The notes beneath the pieces are model-generated. The model saw only the letters and a list, made by a program, of their open reading frames with translations, did no database searches and was not told where the DNA came from. A DNA stretch of 64,000 bases, taken from NCBI RefSeq assembly GCF_007830265.1, contig NZ_VLKE01000001.1, positions 186,001 through 250,000 on the forward strand, read 5' to 3'. The translations under genes and the position numbers were made by a program. Shown piece by piece: positions 37,394-47,189 of this stretch; position 1 is the stretch's first letter; each line of letters opens with the position of its first letter. The DNA is from Micromonospora olivasterospora. GTDB taxonomy: Bacteria; Actinomycetota; Actinomycetes; Mycobacteriales; Micromonosporaceae.

Positions 37394-37420
37394 GTCTACG
37401 TAGATGCTTTCTACGTAGAC
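37394..37420. promoter_or_regulatory. Perfect palindromic operator ahead of the AAA ATPase
   Basis: Arms GTCTACGTAGA and TCTACGTAGAC (11 bases each) are separated by TGCTT. Each arm itself contains the palindrome TCTACGTAGA, so four half-sites are present. This resembles operators of autoregulated toxin-antitoxin-like genes. Confidence 0.65.
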
Positions 37421-37875
37421 TCACTCTACCAAGCTTCTGTTGCCTGCCTCGTAGGAACCACGCCCCGGCGTCGCAAGGGTGGCGGGTAGTTGCCGGCGCG
37501 ATTCCGCTCCAACCCCGCCTACACCTTCGGCACCGTCGTACGGCGGGCCGGCGAGAAACGCCGCCGCCGATGACCCGATCGACCTGACCTACATCCTCGC
37601 CAAAGCCGGCGGGGCCCCCACCGGCTGGCAAACGTGAAGTGGTCGGGGCCGCCCGTGCCGGCCCTCGCCGAACGGCGACAGACGCGGCTGGCCGACCGGG
37701 GCCGAGGCTGACCGACGGCTCAGGCCATCGGTTGGCCCGGAACCACCCTGACGATTGCACCGATCCCGTCCAGCGCCCTGTGGATAACCTTCTACTGGAC
37801 CTGTCGTGGACGGGGCGACGGTGCTGACCGTGCCGGCCTGAGCCTGGGCGGCCGACGGCGGGGTGGGCGGGCCGA
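37421..37875. other. Gene-poor stretch
   Basis: No complete gene. Two short plus-strand open segments (37500-37573, 'RFRSNPAYTFGTVVRRAGEK'; 37575-37637, 'DPIDLTYILAKAGG') look protein-like but are too short and unrecognised. They may be the decayed end of a lost gene. Confidence 0.4.
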
Positions 37876-39336
37876 TCACCAGGCGCAGGGCGCGTAGTCC
37901 TTGAGGAAGCAGCCGTACAAGTCTTCGCCCTGTTCGCCGCGGACGATCGGGTCGTAAACGCGGGCCGCGCCGTCGACTAGGTCCAGCGGGGCGTGGAAGC
38001 CGGCGTCCGCCAGCCGCATCTTCGTCGGGTGGGGCCGCTCGTCGGTGATCCAGCCAGTGTCGACGCTGGTCATGAGGATGCCGTCGGCCAGCATCTCCTG
38101 TGCGCTGGTCCGGGTCAGCATGTTCAGCGCGGCCTTGGCCATGTTGGTGTGCGGGTGCCCTGGCCCCTTGTAACCGCGGGCGAACTGGCCCTCCATCGCC
38201 GACACGTTCACCACGTACTTGCGGCGGGCGGTCGCTGCGGCCATCGCCGGTCGTAGCCGGCTGACCAGCACGAACGGCGCGGTCACGTTGCACAACTGCA
38301 CTTCAAGCAGCTCGACCGGGTCCACCTCGTGCACCCGCTGCACCCAACTGTTGACCGGGTCAAGGTCCGGCACCAGACCGCCGGCGTCGATGGCGCTGGC
38401 TGCCGCGATCCGTTCCGGCGAGGCGGAGCCGCTGGTCAACGCCAGCGCGGTGAGCGCGTGCGGGGAGATCGCGGGCGACTTCGGTGAGCCGATCAGGCTG
38501 CCCGCAGGGTTGCCCCGGCCGGCCGGTTTGGCGAACGTGATCATCTCCGGCAGCGGGCCGTCCGGCAGGGCCGCCACCTCGCTGGCGACGAGTTGCGCGT
38601 ACGCCCCGGGCGTGCGGCGGACGGTCTGCGCCGCGTTGTTGATCAGGATGTCGAGTGGTCCCTGGCCGCTGACCGAGTCAGCGAGGGCGATCACCTGGGC
38701 GGGGTCGCGTAGGTCGATCCCGACGATCCGCAGGCGGTGGAGCCAGTCCGCGCTGTCGGGCATCGCGGCGAATCGGCGGGCCGCGTCGTGGGGAAACCGT
38801 GTGGTGACCGTGGTGTGCGCGCCGTCGCGCAGCAGCCGCAGCGCGATGTACATGCCGATCTTCGCCCGGCCGCCGGTGAGCAGCGCGCGCCGGCCGGTCA
38901 GGTCGGTGCGGGCGTTCCGGCGCTCCCGGTTGAGCGCGGCGCAGGGCGGGCAGAGTTGGTGGTAGAAGGCGTCCACCTCGCGGTAGCGCTGCTTGCAGAC
39001 GTAGCAGCCGCGCGGATTGTGCAGGAAGCCGGCCGTGGCACCCACGGTGGGGGAGGCGAGCGGGTTGCCCTGGGTCTCGTCGTCGATCCGGCCCGGGGCG
39101 CCGGTGGCGGTGGCCGCCGTCACCGCGCGGTCGGCCGCCGCGATGGCATCCCGCTGTTCCTTGCGTCGCCGCTGCTTGATCACCTTGTAGAGCTTCGCTG
39201 TGGCCCGCTGCACCCGCACCACGTCGGGGTGATCGGGAGGAAGGTCCTCCAACGCCTCAAAGACGCTGAGACAGGTCTCCAGCCGGGTCGGATCAATGCC
39301 GTATTGACCGGTTTCCGTAATATTGTCCGCCGTCAT
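37876..39336 (-). CDS. Large SDR-family oxidoreductase with N-terminal zinc-finger-like cluster
   Basis: 486 residues from ATG 39336. The first 110 residues are helical and charged, then four cysteines (CYVCKQRYREVDAFYHQLCPPC) suggest a zinc ribbon. A Rossmann domain begins 'LTGRRALLTGGRAKIGMYIA' with NNAAQ further on. In the active-site region the usual YxxxK reads TNMAK (KGPGHPHTNMAKAALNML), so the catalytic Tyr is replaced by Thr. A roughly 70-residue insertion lies before NVSAMEG. Redox activity is doubtful and a binding or regulatory role is possible. The adjoining 39337-39966 is not in an operon with it. Confidence 0.75.
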   Translation of the reverse strand: MTADNITETGQYGIDPTRLETCLSVFEALEDLPPDHPDVVRVQRATAKLYKVIKQRRRKEQRDAIAAADRAVTAATATGAPGRIDDETQGNPLASPTVGATAGFLHNPRGCYVCKQRYREVDAFYHQLCPPCAALNRERRNARTDLTGRRALLTGGRAKIGMYIALRLLRDGAHTTVTTRFPHDAARRFAAMPDSADWLHRLRIVGIDLRDPAQVIALADSVSGQGPLDILINNAAQTVRRTPGAYAQLVASEVAALPDGPLPEMITFAKPAGRGNPAGSLIGSPKSPAISPHALTALALTSGSASPERIAAASAIDAGGLVPDLDPVNSWVQRVHEVDPVELLEVQLCNVTAPFVLVSRLRPAMAAATARRKYVVNVSAMEGQFARGYKGPGHPHTNMAKAALNMLTRTSAQEMLADGILMTSVDTGWITDERPHPTKMRLADAGFHAPLDLVDGAARVYDPIVRGEQGEDLYGCFLKDYAPCAW

Positions 39337-39966
39337 GCCGTCGCTGTCTCGTCCCGTTCCCTGAGCCGGATCTACCCGGCTCACCCCAAGTCCGACCCGG
39401 AACTGTACGCACCGCACGGCCTCCGACGCATCCCGCGCCGTTGCATCAGCCCGAAGACCGTCGGGGCCAACCTCGCCCGGGTCTATATTTCCAGGTCAGA
39501 AACCGTAGCCGGAACGCCGGTAACGGACTTCTTGCCGTTTGCCCCGTCAGACCGTGGTGCGTCACCCGACCAGCCATCGGCACCCTGATGACTCGGATGG
39601 GCAGTGGATTCTACTTGATCAAGTGCGAGCGAACCGCGATGGGGTTGGAGCCGAAAAGCACTCCGCCAGGGCGGCCGACGAACAGGCGGCTGCCCGGCAG
39701 GTCGAGCCCCAACAGGGGCCGAAGGCGATGCTCTCACAGTTGGAACACGACGCAGGCGGGACCTCGTAGCGCCGGGTCAGGCCGGGCTCGGCGGTAACAA
39801 TTCTCCGTCGAGTGGTGGCGGTTTTCTATGAATGTTCACGACCTCGCCGGCCGGCCCCTGCGGGTCGAACAGGTCGAGGCCATCGCTCTCTGACCGGTTG
39901 CCGTAGACCGTCTCAGATACGGCGCTCGCCCGCACGGCGCCAGTGGCGCTGGCAGTAGCTTCCGGC
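39337..39966. other. Non-coding stretch
   Basis: Open frames here (for example 39441-39797 plus, 39777-39998 minus) have no recognisable homology, no ribosome-binding site and atypical composition. It contains the promoter region of the SDR gene and the 3' flank of the methyltransferase gene. Confidence 0.45.
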
Positions 39967-40827
39967 TCACTCACGGGTACGGCAGTGATGGGATTCACGC
40001 CGCAGCGGTGTGGCCGGGCCCCGCCGGTCGTCCACCTTGTCGCGTCGTGGCTTGAGCACGCTCGTCAGGTGAAGCTGCGCGTCTTCCGGAGCGCCGCTTA
40101 TCGGCATCTCGTACGTCGCCACCCGCTCCAGCCAGTCATGGGGAACGTGGCCCCGGTCCGGATCGCCAACAAGGACCCGAGCGCCCTTCGCGACGACGCG
40201 GGCGAGGAACGGCAGCATCCGGGCCGCCACAGACGGGTGGTAGAGCGCGTCACCGGCCAACACCACATCCATGCCGTCAACGTCGCCGTCAAGCAGGTCT
40301 CTCGACGACAGGGTCAACTCGACGCCGTTGGCGTGGGCGTTGGCGTTGATTGCCGCGATCGAGTAGGGGTCGATGTCGTTGGCGGTGACTCCGGCGGCGC
40401 CGGCTATCGCTGCGGCGATAGCGACCAGCCCGGAGCCGGATGCGACGTCGAGGACATGGCAACCGGCCACGGTGTCCGGGTGATCGAGGATGTAACGCGC
40501 GAGAGCCTGTCCGCCGGTCCAGGCCGACGCCCAGAACGGCGGCGGGAGGACGTGGCCCGCTTCGGCTTCGAGTCGGGCCCAGAGGACGATCGCGTCCTCG
40601 GCCATGACCAGTCGCACCTCTGGCACCAGCGGCACCGGGGCCAGCCGGAGCCGGTCGATGCTGGCGGTCCCGGCCGCGCACTCGGGGGCGGACAGCGCTT
40701 GCAACACCAGCGGTTTGAGGCCGGGAAGGAGCGTGGTGTCGGAGCGGACCGGCGTTCGCCGGTCCGTGATCTCAGCCACCGCCGTGGCGGCGGGCGAGGC
40801 CTCGTCGCCACGGCTTGGCGGAGTCAA
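39967..40827 (-). CDS. Class I SAM-dependent methyltransferase (lysine methyltransferase-like)
   Basis: 286 residues if it starts at TTG 40827; GTG 40779 is an alternative. 'PPPFWASAWTGGQALARYILDHP' followed by motif I VLDVASGSGLVAIAAAIAGA, 'VTANDIDPYSIAAINANAHANGV' and 'DVVLAGDALYHP' are typical of the ETFBKMT/METTL20-like and nicotinamide-methyltransferase-like group. It would transfer a methyl group to a protein lysine or a small molecule. It lies 2 bases after the cold-shock gene's stop on the same strand and may be read through from it. Confidence 0.82.
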   Translation of the reverse strand: MTPPSRGDEASPAATAVAEITDRRTPVRSDTTLLPGLKPLVLQALSAPECAAGTASIDRLRLAPVPLVPEVRLVMAEDAIVLWARLEAEAGHVLPPPFWASAWTGGQALARYILDHPDTVAGCHVLDVASGSGLVAIAAAIAGAAGVTANDIDPYSIAAINANAHANGVELTLSSRDLLDGDVDGMDVVLAGDALYHPSVAARMLPFLARVVAKGARVLVGDPDRGHVPHDWLERVATYEMPISGAPEDAQLHLTSVLKPRRDKVDDRRGPATPLRRESHHCRTRE

Positions 40828-40829
40828 CG

Positions 40830-41033
40830 TCAGACCAGACGGATGTTGGCGGCCTGAAGCCCCTTCTGGCCCTGCTCGACGTCAAACTCGACCCGCTGGT
40901 TCTCTTCCAGGCTGCGGAACCCGCTCGATGAGATGGCGGAGAAGTGGGCGAAGACGTCAGCGCCGCCACCATCCTGCGCGATGAAGCCGAAGCCCTTGTC
41001 CGCGTTGAACCACTTGACTGTGCCGAATGCCAT
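40830..41033 (-). CDS. cspA: Cold-shock protein (CspA family)
   Basis: 67 residues from ATG 41033 with AAAGGAG eight bases upstream. A single cold-shock domain has RNP1 KGFGFI and RNP2 VFAHFSAI, and the start [14 protein letters not shown] is canonical. It binds single-stranded nucleic acid and acts as an RNA chaperone. A DEAD-box helicase gene lies upstream on the same strand, a common functional pairing in RNA unwinding during cold adaptation. Confidence 0.95.
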   Translation of the reverse strand: MAFGTVKWFNADKGFGFIAQDGGGADVFAHFSAISSSGFRSLEENQRVEFDVEQGQKGLQAANIRLV

Positions 41034-41222
41034 GTCTTCTCCTTTGGGTAGCGCCACGTACGGACCCTCGGTTGCCGCCGCTGCTGGTCCGGAAGAACCG
41101 GCAGGACAGAAGGCGCCTGGCGGGTTAGATACCCACCAGGCGCTGGCAAAGTATGCGACAAACCGAAGGTTGCAACCCGGTGAGGCTAGCACGGGCGCGC
41201 CACGCGCGCGGTGTATTCGCTG

Positions 41223-42647
41223 TCAGCGCTGACCGCGCCGGCTACCAACCCGCGTGCCGGAAGAGAACGCCGCCGCGCCCCGTGTGGCGGACGTGGTTTC
41301 CGCGGCACTCGCCCGACGACCTTCCGAGCCTCTCCCGCGCGTTGCGCTGGCGGTCGATCCGCCCGTCGCCGTGCGGGGATCCTGCCGCGTGGCGCTGTGG
41401 CCTGGTCTGTGATGCGGCGCCGTCGTCGCTACGGGAGGCGTCACGAAGCGGCGCTCGCCCGGGGCGAGTTCGGTGAGCAGCGAGTCACCGGGCCCGAGCT
41501 GGGTGATGGTCGGGTTGATGCCGGCCTGGCGGGTGAGGTCGCGCACGTCGGTGACCTGGTCGTCGGTCATCAGGGTGACGACGGTGCCGCTCGCTCCGGC
41601 ACGCGCGGTCCGCCCCGAGCGGTGCAGGTATGCCTTGTGCTCGGCGGGCGGGTCGGCGTGGATCACGAGAGCTACGTCGTCGACGTGGATTCCGCGCGCC
41701 GCGATGTCGGTCGCGACGAGCGTGCGGGCGTCGCCGGCGGAGAACGCCGCCAGATTACGTGTGCGGGCGTTTTGCGCCAGGTTGCCGTGCAGCTCCACGG
41801 CGGGCACGCCCGAGGCGACCAGTTGGCTGGTCAGCTTCTTGGCGCCCCGCTTGGTGCGGGTGAATACGAGCGTGCGCCCCGGGGCTGCCGTCAGGTCGAT
41901 CAGGACGGGGAGCCGGTCATCGTGACGCACCCGGAGCACGTGGTGGGTCATCGCGGCGACCGGGGACATCGCCGAGTCGACGCTGTGGGTGACTGGGTTG
42001 GAGAGGTACCGCCGCACGAGAACGTCGACGCCCGCGTCGAGCGTCGCCGAGAACAGCAGCCGCTGGGAGCGGGGCGGTGTCTTGTCGAGGAGTCGCCGTA
42101 CGACCGGCAGGAAGCCCAGGTCGGCCATGTGGTCCGCCTCGTCGAGCACCGTGACCTCGACGGCGTCGAGGATCGCGTGGCCGGTCGACACGTGGTCGGC
42201 GAGCCGGCCGGGACAGGCGATGAGGATATCGACCCCGGCACGCAGTGCACTGACCTGTGGCCGCGCGCTCACCCCACCGAAGATCGTCAGGGTCTGCAGC
42301 GACAGCCCGATGGCCAGCGGTGCGATCGTCGCTTCGATCTGGGTCGCCAGCTCGCGGGTGGGCGCCAGGATGAGTGAGCGCGGGCGGCCGGGCAGCCGCG
42401 GAGACGTGGCGGCCGAGAGCCGGGCGAGGACCGGGAGAGCGAAGGCGTATGTCTTGCCCGATCCCGTCCTGCCACGACCCAGCACGTCGCGTCCGGCGAG
42501 TGAATCCGGGAGCGTCGCGGCCTGGATCGGGAATGGCGCGCCGATGCCCGCCTGCTCGAGCGCGGCGACCAGGCGGCCGGGCACGCCGAGGTCGGCGAAG
42601 GAGGTGGGTGTGACAAGGGGTGTCTTGCTGGGGCGGCGTGCCACCAT
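41223..42647 (-). CDS. DEAD-box RNA helicase
   Basis: 474 residues from ATG 42647. Motifs are in order: Q motif (FADLGVPGRLVAALEQAGIGAPFPIQ), motif I GRGRTGSGKT (Arg where AQ is usual), PTREL, GG, DEAD (VLDEADHMADLGF), SAT, and the C-terminal RGIHVDDVALVIHADPPAE and HRSGRTARAG. The tail from residue 415 is basic and low-complexity, as in RNA-binding extensions. It unwinds RNA with ATP. The 189-base gap to cspA includes that gene's leader. Confidence 0.93.
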   Translation of the reverse strand: MVARRPSKTPLVTPTSFADLGVPGRLVAALEQAGIGAPFPIQAATLPDSLAGRDVLGRGRTGSGKTYAFALPVLARLSAATSPRLPGRPRSLILAPTRELATQIEATIAPLAIGLSLQTLTIFGGVSARPQVSALRAGVDILIACPGRLADHVSTGHAILDAVEVTVLDEADHMADLGFLPVVRRLLDKTPPRSQRLLFSATLDAGVDVLVRRYLSNPVTHSVDSAMSPVAAMTHHVLRVRHDDRLPVLIDLTAAPGRTLVFTRTKRGAKKLTSQLVASGVPAVELHGNLAQNARTRNLAAFSAGDARTLVATDIAARGIHVDDVALVIHADPPAEHKAYLHRSGRTARAGASGTVVTLMTDDQVTDVRDLTRQAGINPTITQLGPGDSLLTELAPGERRFVTPPVATTAPHHRPGHSATRQDPRTATGGSTASATRGRGSEGRRASAAETTSATRGAAAFSSGTRVGSRRGQR

Positions 42648-42944
42648 GGGAGTCTCCGAACGTGGAAGGGGCCGCCCTGCACGGCGCTGACCGATTGGTC
42701 GCGGCGCGTGGCGGTCGACATCAGAGGCAGGCCGTGGTCGGAACCGGCGGACTGGTTGATCAATCTACCCGCACCCGGGCCCAGGCCGTACACGATGGCT
42801 TTTTGGGTTAAGGTTCGACGGGCCGAGCGAAACGGATCCACGCCCGCCGGCGAGCGGCCGGATCCGCCCCGCTCATTTTCCGCACCCGGCTTGCATGTGC
42901 GAGCGGGTGGGTCGCGCGTTGGCGCGCAAACATTGGAGCAGATC

Positions 42945-43112
42945 TTGACTGATGTAACCGCGCATGACCCGAATTTGTTCCGTGAAGCACCGGGAGCAGA
43001 TGCGGCTTTCGACCACACACCTGCCGTCGACGTAAGTTCGGCTGCGATGACCCGCCTGCGCACCCCGTTCCGTGTCGAGCGTGACGCCGACCGGAAGCCG
43101 ACGGCTCGTTAG
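42945..43112 (+). CDS. Short hypothetical protein
   Basis: 55 residues from TTG 42945 (MTDVTAHDPNLFREAPGAD), with GGAG nine bases upstream. It is rich in Ala, Asp and Arg, with no recognisable domain, and ends with a basic tail (RVERDADRKPTAR). It is divergent from the helicase. It could be spurious. Confidence 0.35.
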   Translation: MTDVTAHDPNLFREAPGADAAFDHTPAVDVSSAAMTRLRTPFRVERDADRKPTAR

Positions 43113-43720
43113 GCATCACGACGCAACGGAGCCCAGTCGGTAGGGCTACCACGCGTGTCGGTTCGACGCGTCGCAGGTACCGACATCCTGTGCAGGTGGA
43201 TCAGCACGTCTCCACGACTGGACCACCAGATCGGGCGGTGGCGGTGGACCGCCGCTCGGCCTTGCCCGCGTACGTTGTCGCGTCGGCCATCCCGGTCAAC
43301 GTGTCCCCGTCGAGGGTGTTGCCGCGATCCGCGACCGCCGCACCCATCGGGACGCGGGTCGGGGTGGGCGCCGCAGTGCAACAGCGCACGGTGTAGGCGC
43401 CGCTCGTCTCGGCACCGGTGATGAGAGTCGGACAGCTTATGACATGACCAGCTTGGGGCTTGACTGGATGGCTGGGAGGTACGTGCGCCGAGGCGGTCGA
43501 ACGTGGTCGCTGTCGGCGCGCTGTTGTATCGCTTCGATCGGTCCGTGGATGCGCTCGCCGGACATCCGCTCAGAAAGACATACGCGGCGCTGCGACGGCG
43601 GCGCTCCGCGGATGCGTCCCGTGCCGGCCCGGTCAGGTCTCCTGACTCTCGTCCACAATCCGTGGTTTCCCGACTACGGCGGCCGCCTTCCCAAGATCAT
43701 TACCGTTCGTCTTTCTGCAG
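43113..43720. other. Non-coding stretch
   Basis: Several short open frames overlap here in all directions, with no ribosome-binding site or recognisable sequence. I see no RNA gene or repeat. Confidence 0.4.
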
Positions 43721-43960
43721 GTGGTGCTATACGGCCAGCAGGTGAGAATCGAACGCCATTGGTGGAACGGGGACCGGAGTCCGCGGGGGCGTCGCGACGT
43801 CTACATCCGCACCGACGGCCAGCGATGGGAAGTAGAGGCGCAGACCGGCGGCATCACAGGCCGATCGAAGCTACACCCCTGTCCGAGTCGGGCGTCGGCA
43901 AAGATCCTCGCCGACGCGTGGCTGGGTGGTCGTCCGGAGTGGCGAGAAATGGTGCCCTGA
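43721..43960 (+). CDS. Small hypothetical protein
   Basis: 79 residues: 'VRIERHWWNGDRSPRGRRDVYIRTDGQRWEVEAQTGG' then 'SRASAKILADAWLGGRPEW'. The even distribution of aromatic and charged residues looks like a real small domain, with a DVYIRTDGxRWEVE beta-hairpin. No known family is assigned. The start is tentative, as no clear ribosome-binding site precedes it. Confidence 0.5.
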   Translation: MVLYGQQVRIERHWWNGDRSPRGRRDVYIRTDGQRWEVEAQTGGITGRSKLHPCPSRASAKILADAWLGGRPEWREMVP

Positions 43961-43969
43961 CAGTGGAGG

Positions 43970-44272
43970 TCAGGAGCACTCCTGGCAGACCTCCCGGCCG
44001 TCGGGCTGCGCGGCGAACTGACTGCGGTGGTGCACCAGAAAGCAGCGCGCGCATCGAAACTCGTCCGGCTGCATCGGCACGACAGCTACGGTCAGTTCCT
44101 CGCCGGACAGGTCCGCGCCGGGCAACTCGAAGTTCTCGGCAGCCTCGGCCTCGTCGAGGTCGACTCTCGCTGACTGTGACGCCGCGCCGCGCGCCTTGAG
44201 TTCCTCCAGGCTGTCGTCTTCAACCTCAACAGCGGGTCGGCGCGGTGCGTCGTAATCGACGGGCTTGCTCAT
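43970..44272 (-). CDS. DUF4193 family protein
   Basis: 100 residues from ATG 44272 (MSKPVDYDAPRR), the usual family length. An acidic N-terminal half is followed by 'DEFRCARCFLVHHRSQFA' and 'CQECS'. The two CxxC pairs probably bind zinc. DUF4193 proteins are actinobacteria-specific, often essential-like and of unknown function; contact with the transcription machinery is only a guess. The extra upstream residues from 44308 are not needed. Confidence 0.9.
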   Translation of the reverse strand: MSKPVDYDAPRRPAVEVEDDSLEELKARGAASQSARVDLDEAEAAENFELPGADLSGEELTVAVVPMQPDEFRCARCFLVHHRSQFAAQPDGREVCQECS

Positions 44273-44517
44273 TGTGATGGCCTCTCCGGCTTGGTTCATG
44301 GATGTCACGACGGTAGACCGCGGGGGTCACGTCGTGGCGCTCAAGAGAGCGGTGGAAGGGTAGCGCTCACCCTTGGATGCGAGGGGCACCATCGGCAGTG
44401 ATCGCCCAGGTGGAGAATAGCTCCGCACTCCCCGGCCATGGCCGGTCCTGAATGGCACTGCGAGACGATGTCCAGGACCGGTCGTTGCCGTCTGTCGCCC
44501 TCGCGAAGAGGTAGTCC

Positions 44518-44790
44518 GTGACCGCGACGCGAAGTGCACGCCCACGTTCTTTGCCTCTGAAGGCATCGACATCCTGCATACCCCGCCGCAAGCGCCGAGG
44601 CCAATGCGTACGCGGAGAGACGGGTGCGCACGGTACGGCGCGAGTGCCTCAACGGGATCACCCCCCGCACTCGCTGACGACCCTGGCCGAATACGTCACG
44701 CACTACAACGAGCACCGACCGCATCAGGCCCGATATCAAAGCATCCGCTTGGCGCAAACCGCGATGATCATCCTTTCGGGGTTGACTGAG
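44518..44790 (+). pseudogene. Integrase-core (IS3/IS481-like) transposase relic
   Basis: Fragments in two frames: FFASEGIDILHTPPQAPR (about 44545-44600) and ANAYAERRVRTVRRECLNGI, then LTTLAEYVTHYNEHRPHQ (to about 44725). Together they are the C-terminal rve domain with its conserved HYN-x-x-RPH motif. Frame changes and missing 5' part show it is dead. Confidence 0.65.
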
Positions 44791-44891
44791 GCCGTCGAAG
44801 TTCGGAGACCCCTGCTGCTCGCGCGCTGCGTCCCCGCCACCATCGCCGCAGACACCCGGAGCCGTATGCCGACGAAGGTTCCACCAACGGA

Positions 44892-45119
44892 TCAGCCACT
44901 TCGGCGGTTACCCCACTGGCGCGGGCTCTGGACCGAGCCCCGACCATCGAGGCGCTGACCCTTTCCATACGGATGAGGCGAGGCGACCTTGCCCTTCCCG
45001 CGTCGGGTGGCCCGATTTGCGTAAACGGCAGGCTCGTCGGTCTCGGTCTCGGTCTCGGCCGTGGTTGGCGTGTCGGCGTCGTCGGCGTGGGCGTCTTGAA
45101 CGGGCTCAGGCTCCGGCAT
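44892..45119 (-). CDS. Small actinobacterial hypothetical protein
   Basis: 75 residues from ATG 45119, preceded by AGGGAG. An acidic Thr/Glu-rich N-terminus (ETETETDEPAVYANRATRRGKGK) is followed by a basic Gly-rich tail (GRGSVQSPRQWGNRRSG). The 'AVYANRATRR' segment and 'RQWGNRRSG' end look like a conserved small protein, but I cannot name a family. Confidence 0.55.
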   Translation of the reverse strand: MPEPEPVQDAHADDADTPTTAETETETDEPAVYANRATRRGKGKVASPHPYGKGQRLDGRGSVQSPRQWGNRRSG

Positions 45120-45178
45120 CGGTATCTCCCTGGATTCGTGGGGCTTCCTGCGGACGATCGCCAGCCGGCGGACGCAGA

Positions 45179-45244
45179 CTGCTCCGGAAGCTCGGCGAAC
45201 TGCGTGACGCCGGGATCTTAACCGAGGAGGAGCTCACGGCTGAG
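45179..45244 (+). pseudogene. SHOCT-domain tail remnant
   Basis: Translates to LLRKLGELRDAGILTEEELTAEL, matching the short C-terminal (SHOCT) motif of actinobacterial proteins. It ends abruptly where RHS sequence on the other strand begins, so the rest of its gene is lost. Confidence 0.55.
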
Positions 45245-46566
45245 CTAATAGTACGTGTGGATGTCGGCGACGGTGAGGTCGTGCATCCGCTTGTCGCCGG
45301 TGTAGTTGCGTACCTCGACGACGGTGAGCTGGTGTCCGGGGCCGCCGCCGCCCATTCCGGCGCCGGTGCCGTCGCCTTCCAGGCGCTTGTCGTCGTGCAC
45401 CCGCAGCCGGTGCCCCACCGCGAGCTTGCCGGCGTCGACCCATCTGCCGTCGGTGGCGTCCCAGAACGGGTGGTGCTGGGTCGTCTTCAACACGGTCGTC
45501 TTGCCGGTCTCGCCATCGCGGACGGTGAGCCCGTCCGTCCACTCCGACTGGTAGCCGAGATGGCCGACCATCCCACTGGTGGTCAGCACACTGCCCAGCG
45601 GGTCATAGGTCGTCGACCCGGACAGCGCCGTCCCGGTGGCGGAGAACTGCCCCACCACGTCCCAGTGCTGGTCGGTCCAGGCGTATCGGGAACCGGCACC
45701 GGCGCCGGACCCCACACCGAACAACTCCCCCGCCGGCCCACGCGTGTAGGTCGCGGTGCCGTCGCTGGCCCGGTGGTTACCCAGACCGGTGTACGTGAAG
45801 CCCGGCTTGATCGCCCGGCCCAGCGCGTCATAGTCGTAGCTGGTGGTGACGCCCCCGGCAGCCTGCTGGGACCGCACCTGTCCGAACGCGTCGGTCAGGG
45901 TGTCGTACGCGGCCGACCCCGACATGGTGCGCTTCAACGTGCCACGCGCGGTGTAGAGGTACGACGAGCCGTCGTTCTGCGTCAGCAGCTGGTTGCGGGC
46001 GTCGTAGGTGAACGTCTTCGACCCGTTCTGGGTGCGGTTGCCGGAGGCGTCATACGCGTACGTGGTCGACGTCGTCCCGTTGCTCCACGAGGTCAACCGG
46101 TCAGCCAGGTCATAGGTGTACGTGTTCGACGCGGACCCGGCGAACCCTGTGGTCACCTTCGACGTCTCATTGCCGTTGGCGTCGTACCCGTAGGTGATCG
46201 AGCCGAGAGTGACGGTCCCGGCGGCGTTCTTCAGGGTGTCGGTCTTCAGGCGGTGCAGGTCGTCGTAGGTCAGGGTACGGACGTTGTTGTTGGTGCCGTA
46301 GGTGATCGTCGCCGGCTGGGAGAGCTTGTTGTAGGCCAGGGTGACGTTGATCGACGTCGTCGGGTTGGACGCGGTGCGCAACCGGCCGACGTTGTCGTAG
46401 GTGTAGCTGGTCCTCCCGGCGACGTCGGTTCGCGACGCTAGCTTTCCGTCCCGGTTGTACGAGAACGAGGTGTTGTCGGCCGGCCCGGTGATGGTGAGCG
46501 GCAGGCCACGATCGTCGTAGGAGATCGTGTTGGTGCCCGCCGGGACGGACAGGGGCAGCTGTCCAA
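45245..46566 (-). pseudogene. RHS-repeat / pretoxin-HINT protein, truncated at both ends
   Basis: Frame open from about 46566 (LSVPAGTNTISYDDRGLPLT). At least eight YD repeats follow (TYDNVGRLRT, YGYDANGNETS, YTYDLADRLTSW, YAYDASGNRT, FTYDARNQLL, YDYDALGRAI). The sequence then jumps to the second half of a pretoxin-HINT domain (VLKTTQHHPFWDATDGRWVDAGKLAVGHRLRV, DLTVADIHTYY). The RHS core end and the HINT start, including its Cys, are missing, and the toxin module is gone. It is a dead polymorphic-toxin gene. Confidence 0.78.
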
Positions 46567-46577
46567 CCTGTGGACGG

Positions 46578-47171
46578 TCAGCCGCCGTCGACGGTGGTGA
46601 TGCGGGTGAATTCGCGCAGGAGATCGACCCCGTCCCAAACGGTGGAGCACTCCAGCGCCCGGCCGACCGGCACCAGGCGGTCCGGCGCCCGGTCGGCGCA
46701 ACGCCGGACGAAGTCGCTCAACTGCCGACGGCTGAAGCCAAAGTGCGTCACCGTCTGGTCTCCCCGACGCAGCATCGGCGTTAGTTCGGCAAGGTCGCCG
46801 ACCTCCGCCCAGACGAAGGTGCCCGTGCCCAGCCACCGCCGGGGCGGCGTGGCGGAGACATCCAGATCGACGTGAGCCACTTCATTGCGGCGCAGGGATA
46901 CCCGGGTGGCCAGGCCATCCGCGGCGAGTTCACAAACCGATGTCAGTTTCTCGATCGCCATGGCGGTATCGACGGCGTACCCACCGGCCGTTACGGCCCG
47001 ATCCAGCTCGACCGCCAGCTCCTGCCGGGCTCGGCCGTTCGCCATCGGGGTACCGACCAAGAAGATGGTCCGCGGCGAGGCACAGGCCGCCTGGTCGTAC
47101 CAGAAGACGTCGGCGCACAGTGCCGCGGCAAGGGACCGACGGACGGTCGGCTCGGCCCAGGGCTCGGGCAA
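46578..47171 (-). pseudogene. LuxC-like acyl-CoA reductase C-terminal fragment
   Basis: 197 residues: ALCADVFWYDQAACASPRTIFL with the catalytic-type Cys, 'FVRRCADRAPDRLVPVGRAL', 'ECSTVWDGVDLLREFTRI'. This is the C-terminal half of the acyl-CoA reductase (LuxC) family, which reduces activated acyl groups to aldehydes. The N-terminal NAD-binding half is absent and ISAs1 sequence starts directly upstream. It also joins RHS sequence within a dozen bases. Confidence 0.7.
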
Positions 47172-47189
47172 GGTAGCTATATGACCGTT

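Noticed and set aside
45017..46441. 474-residue plus-strand open frame
   Set aside because: Antisense to RHS repeats; only its early SHOCT-like stretch (45179-45244) looks real.
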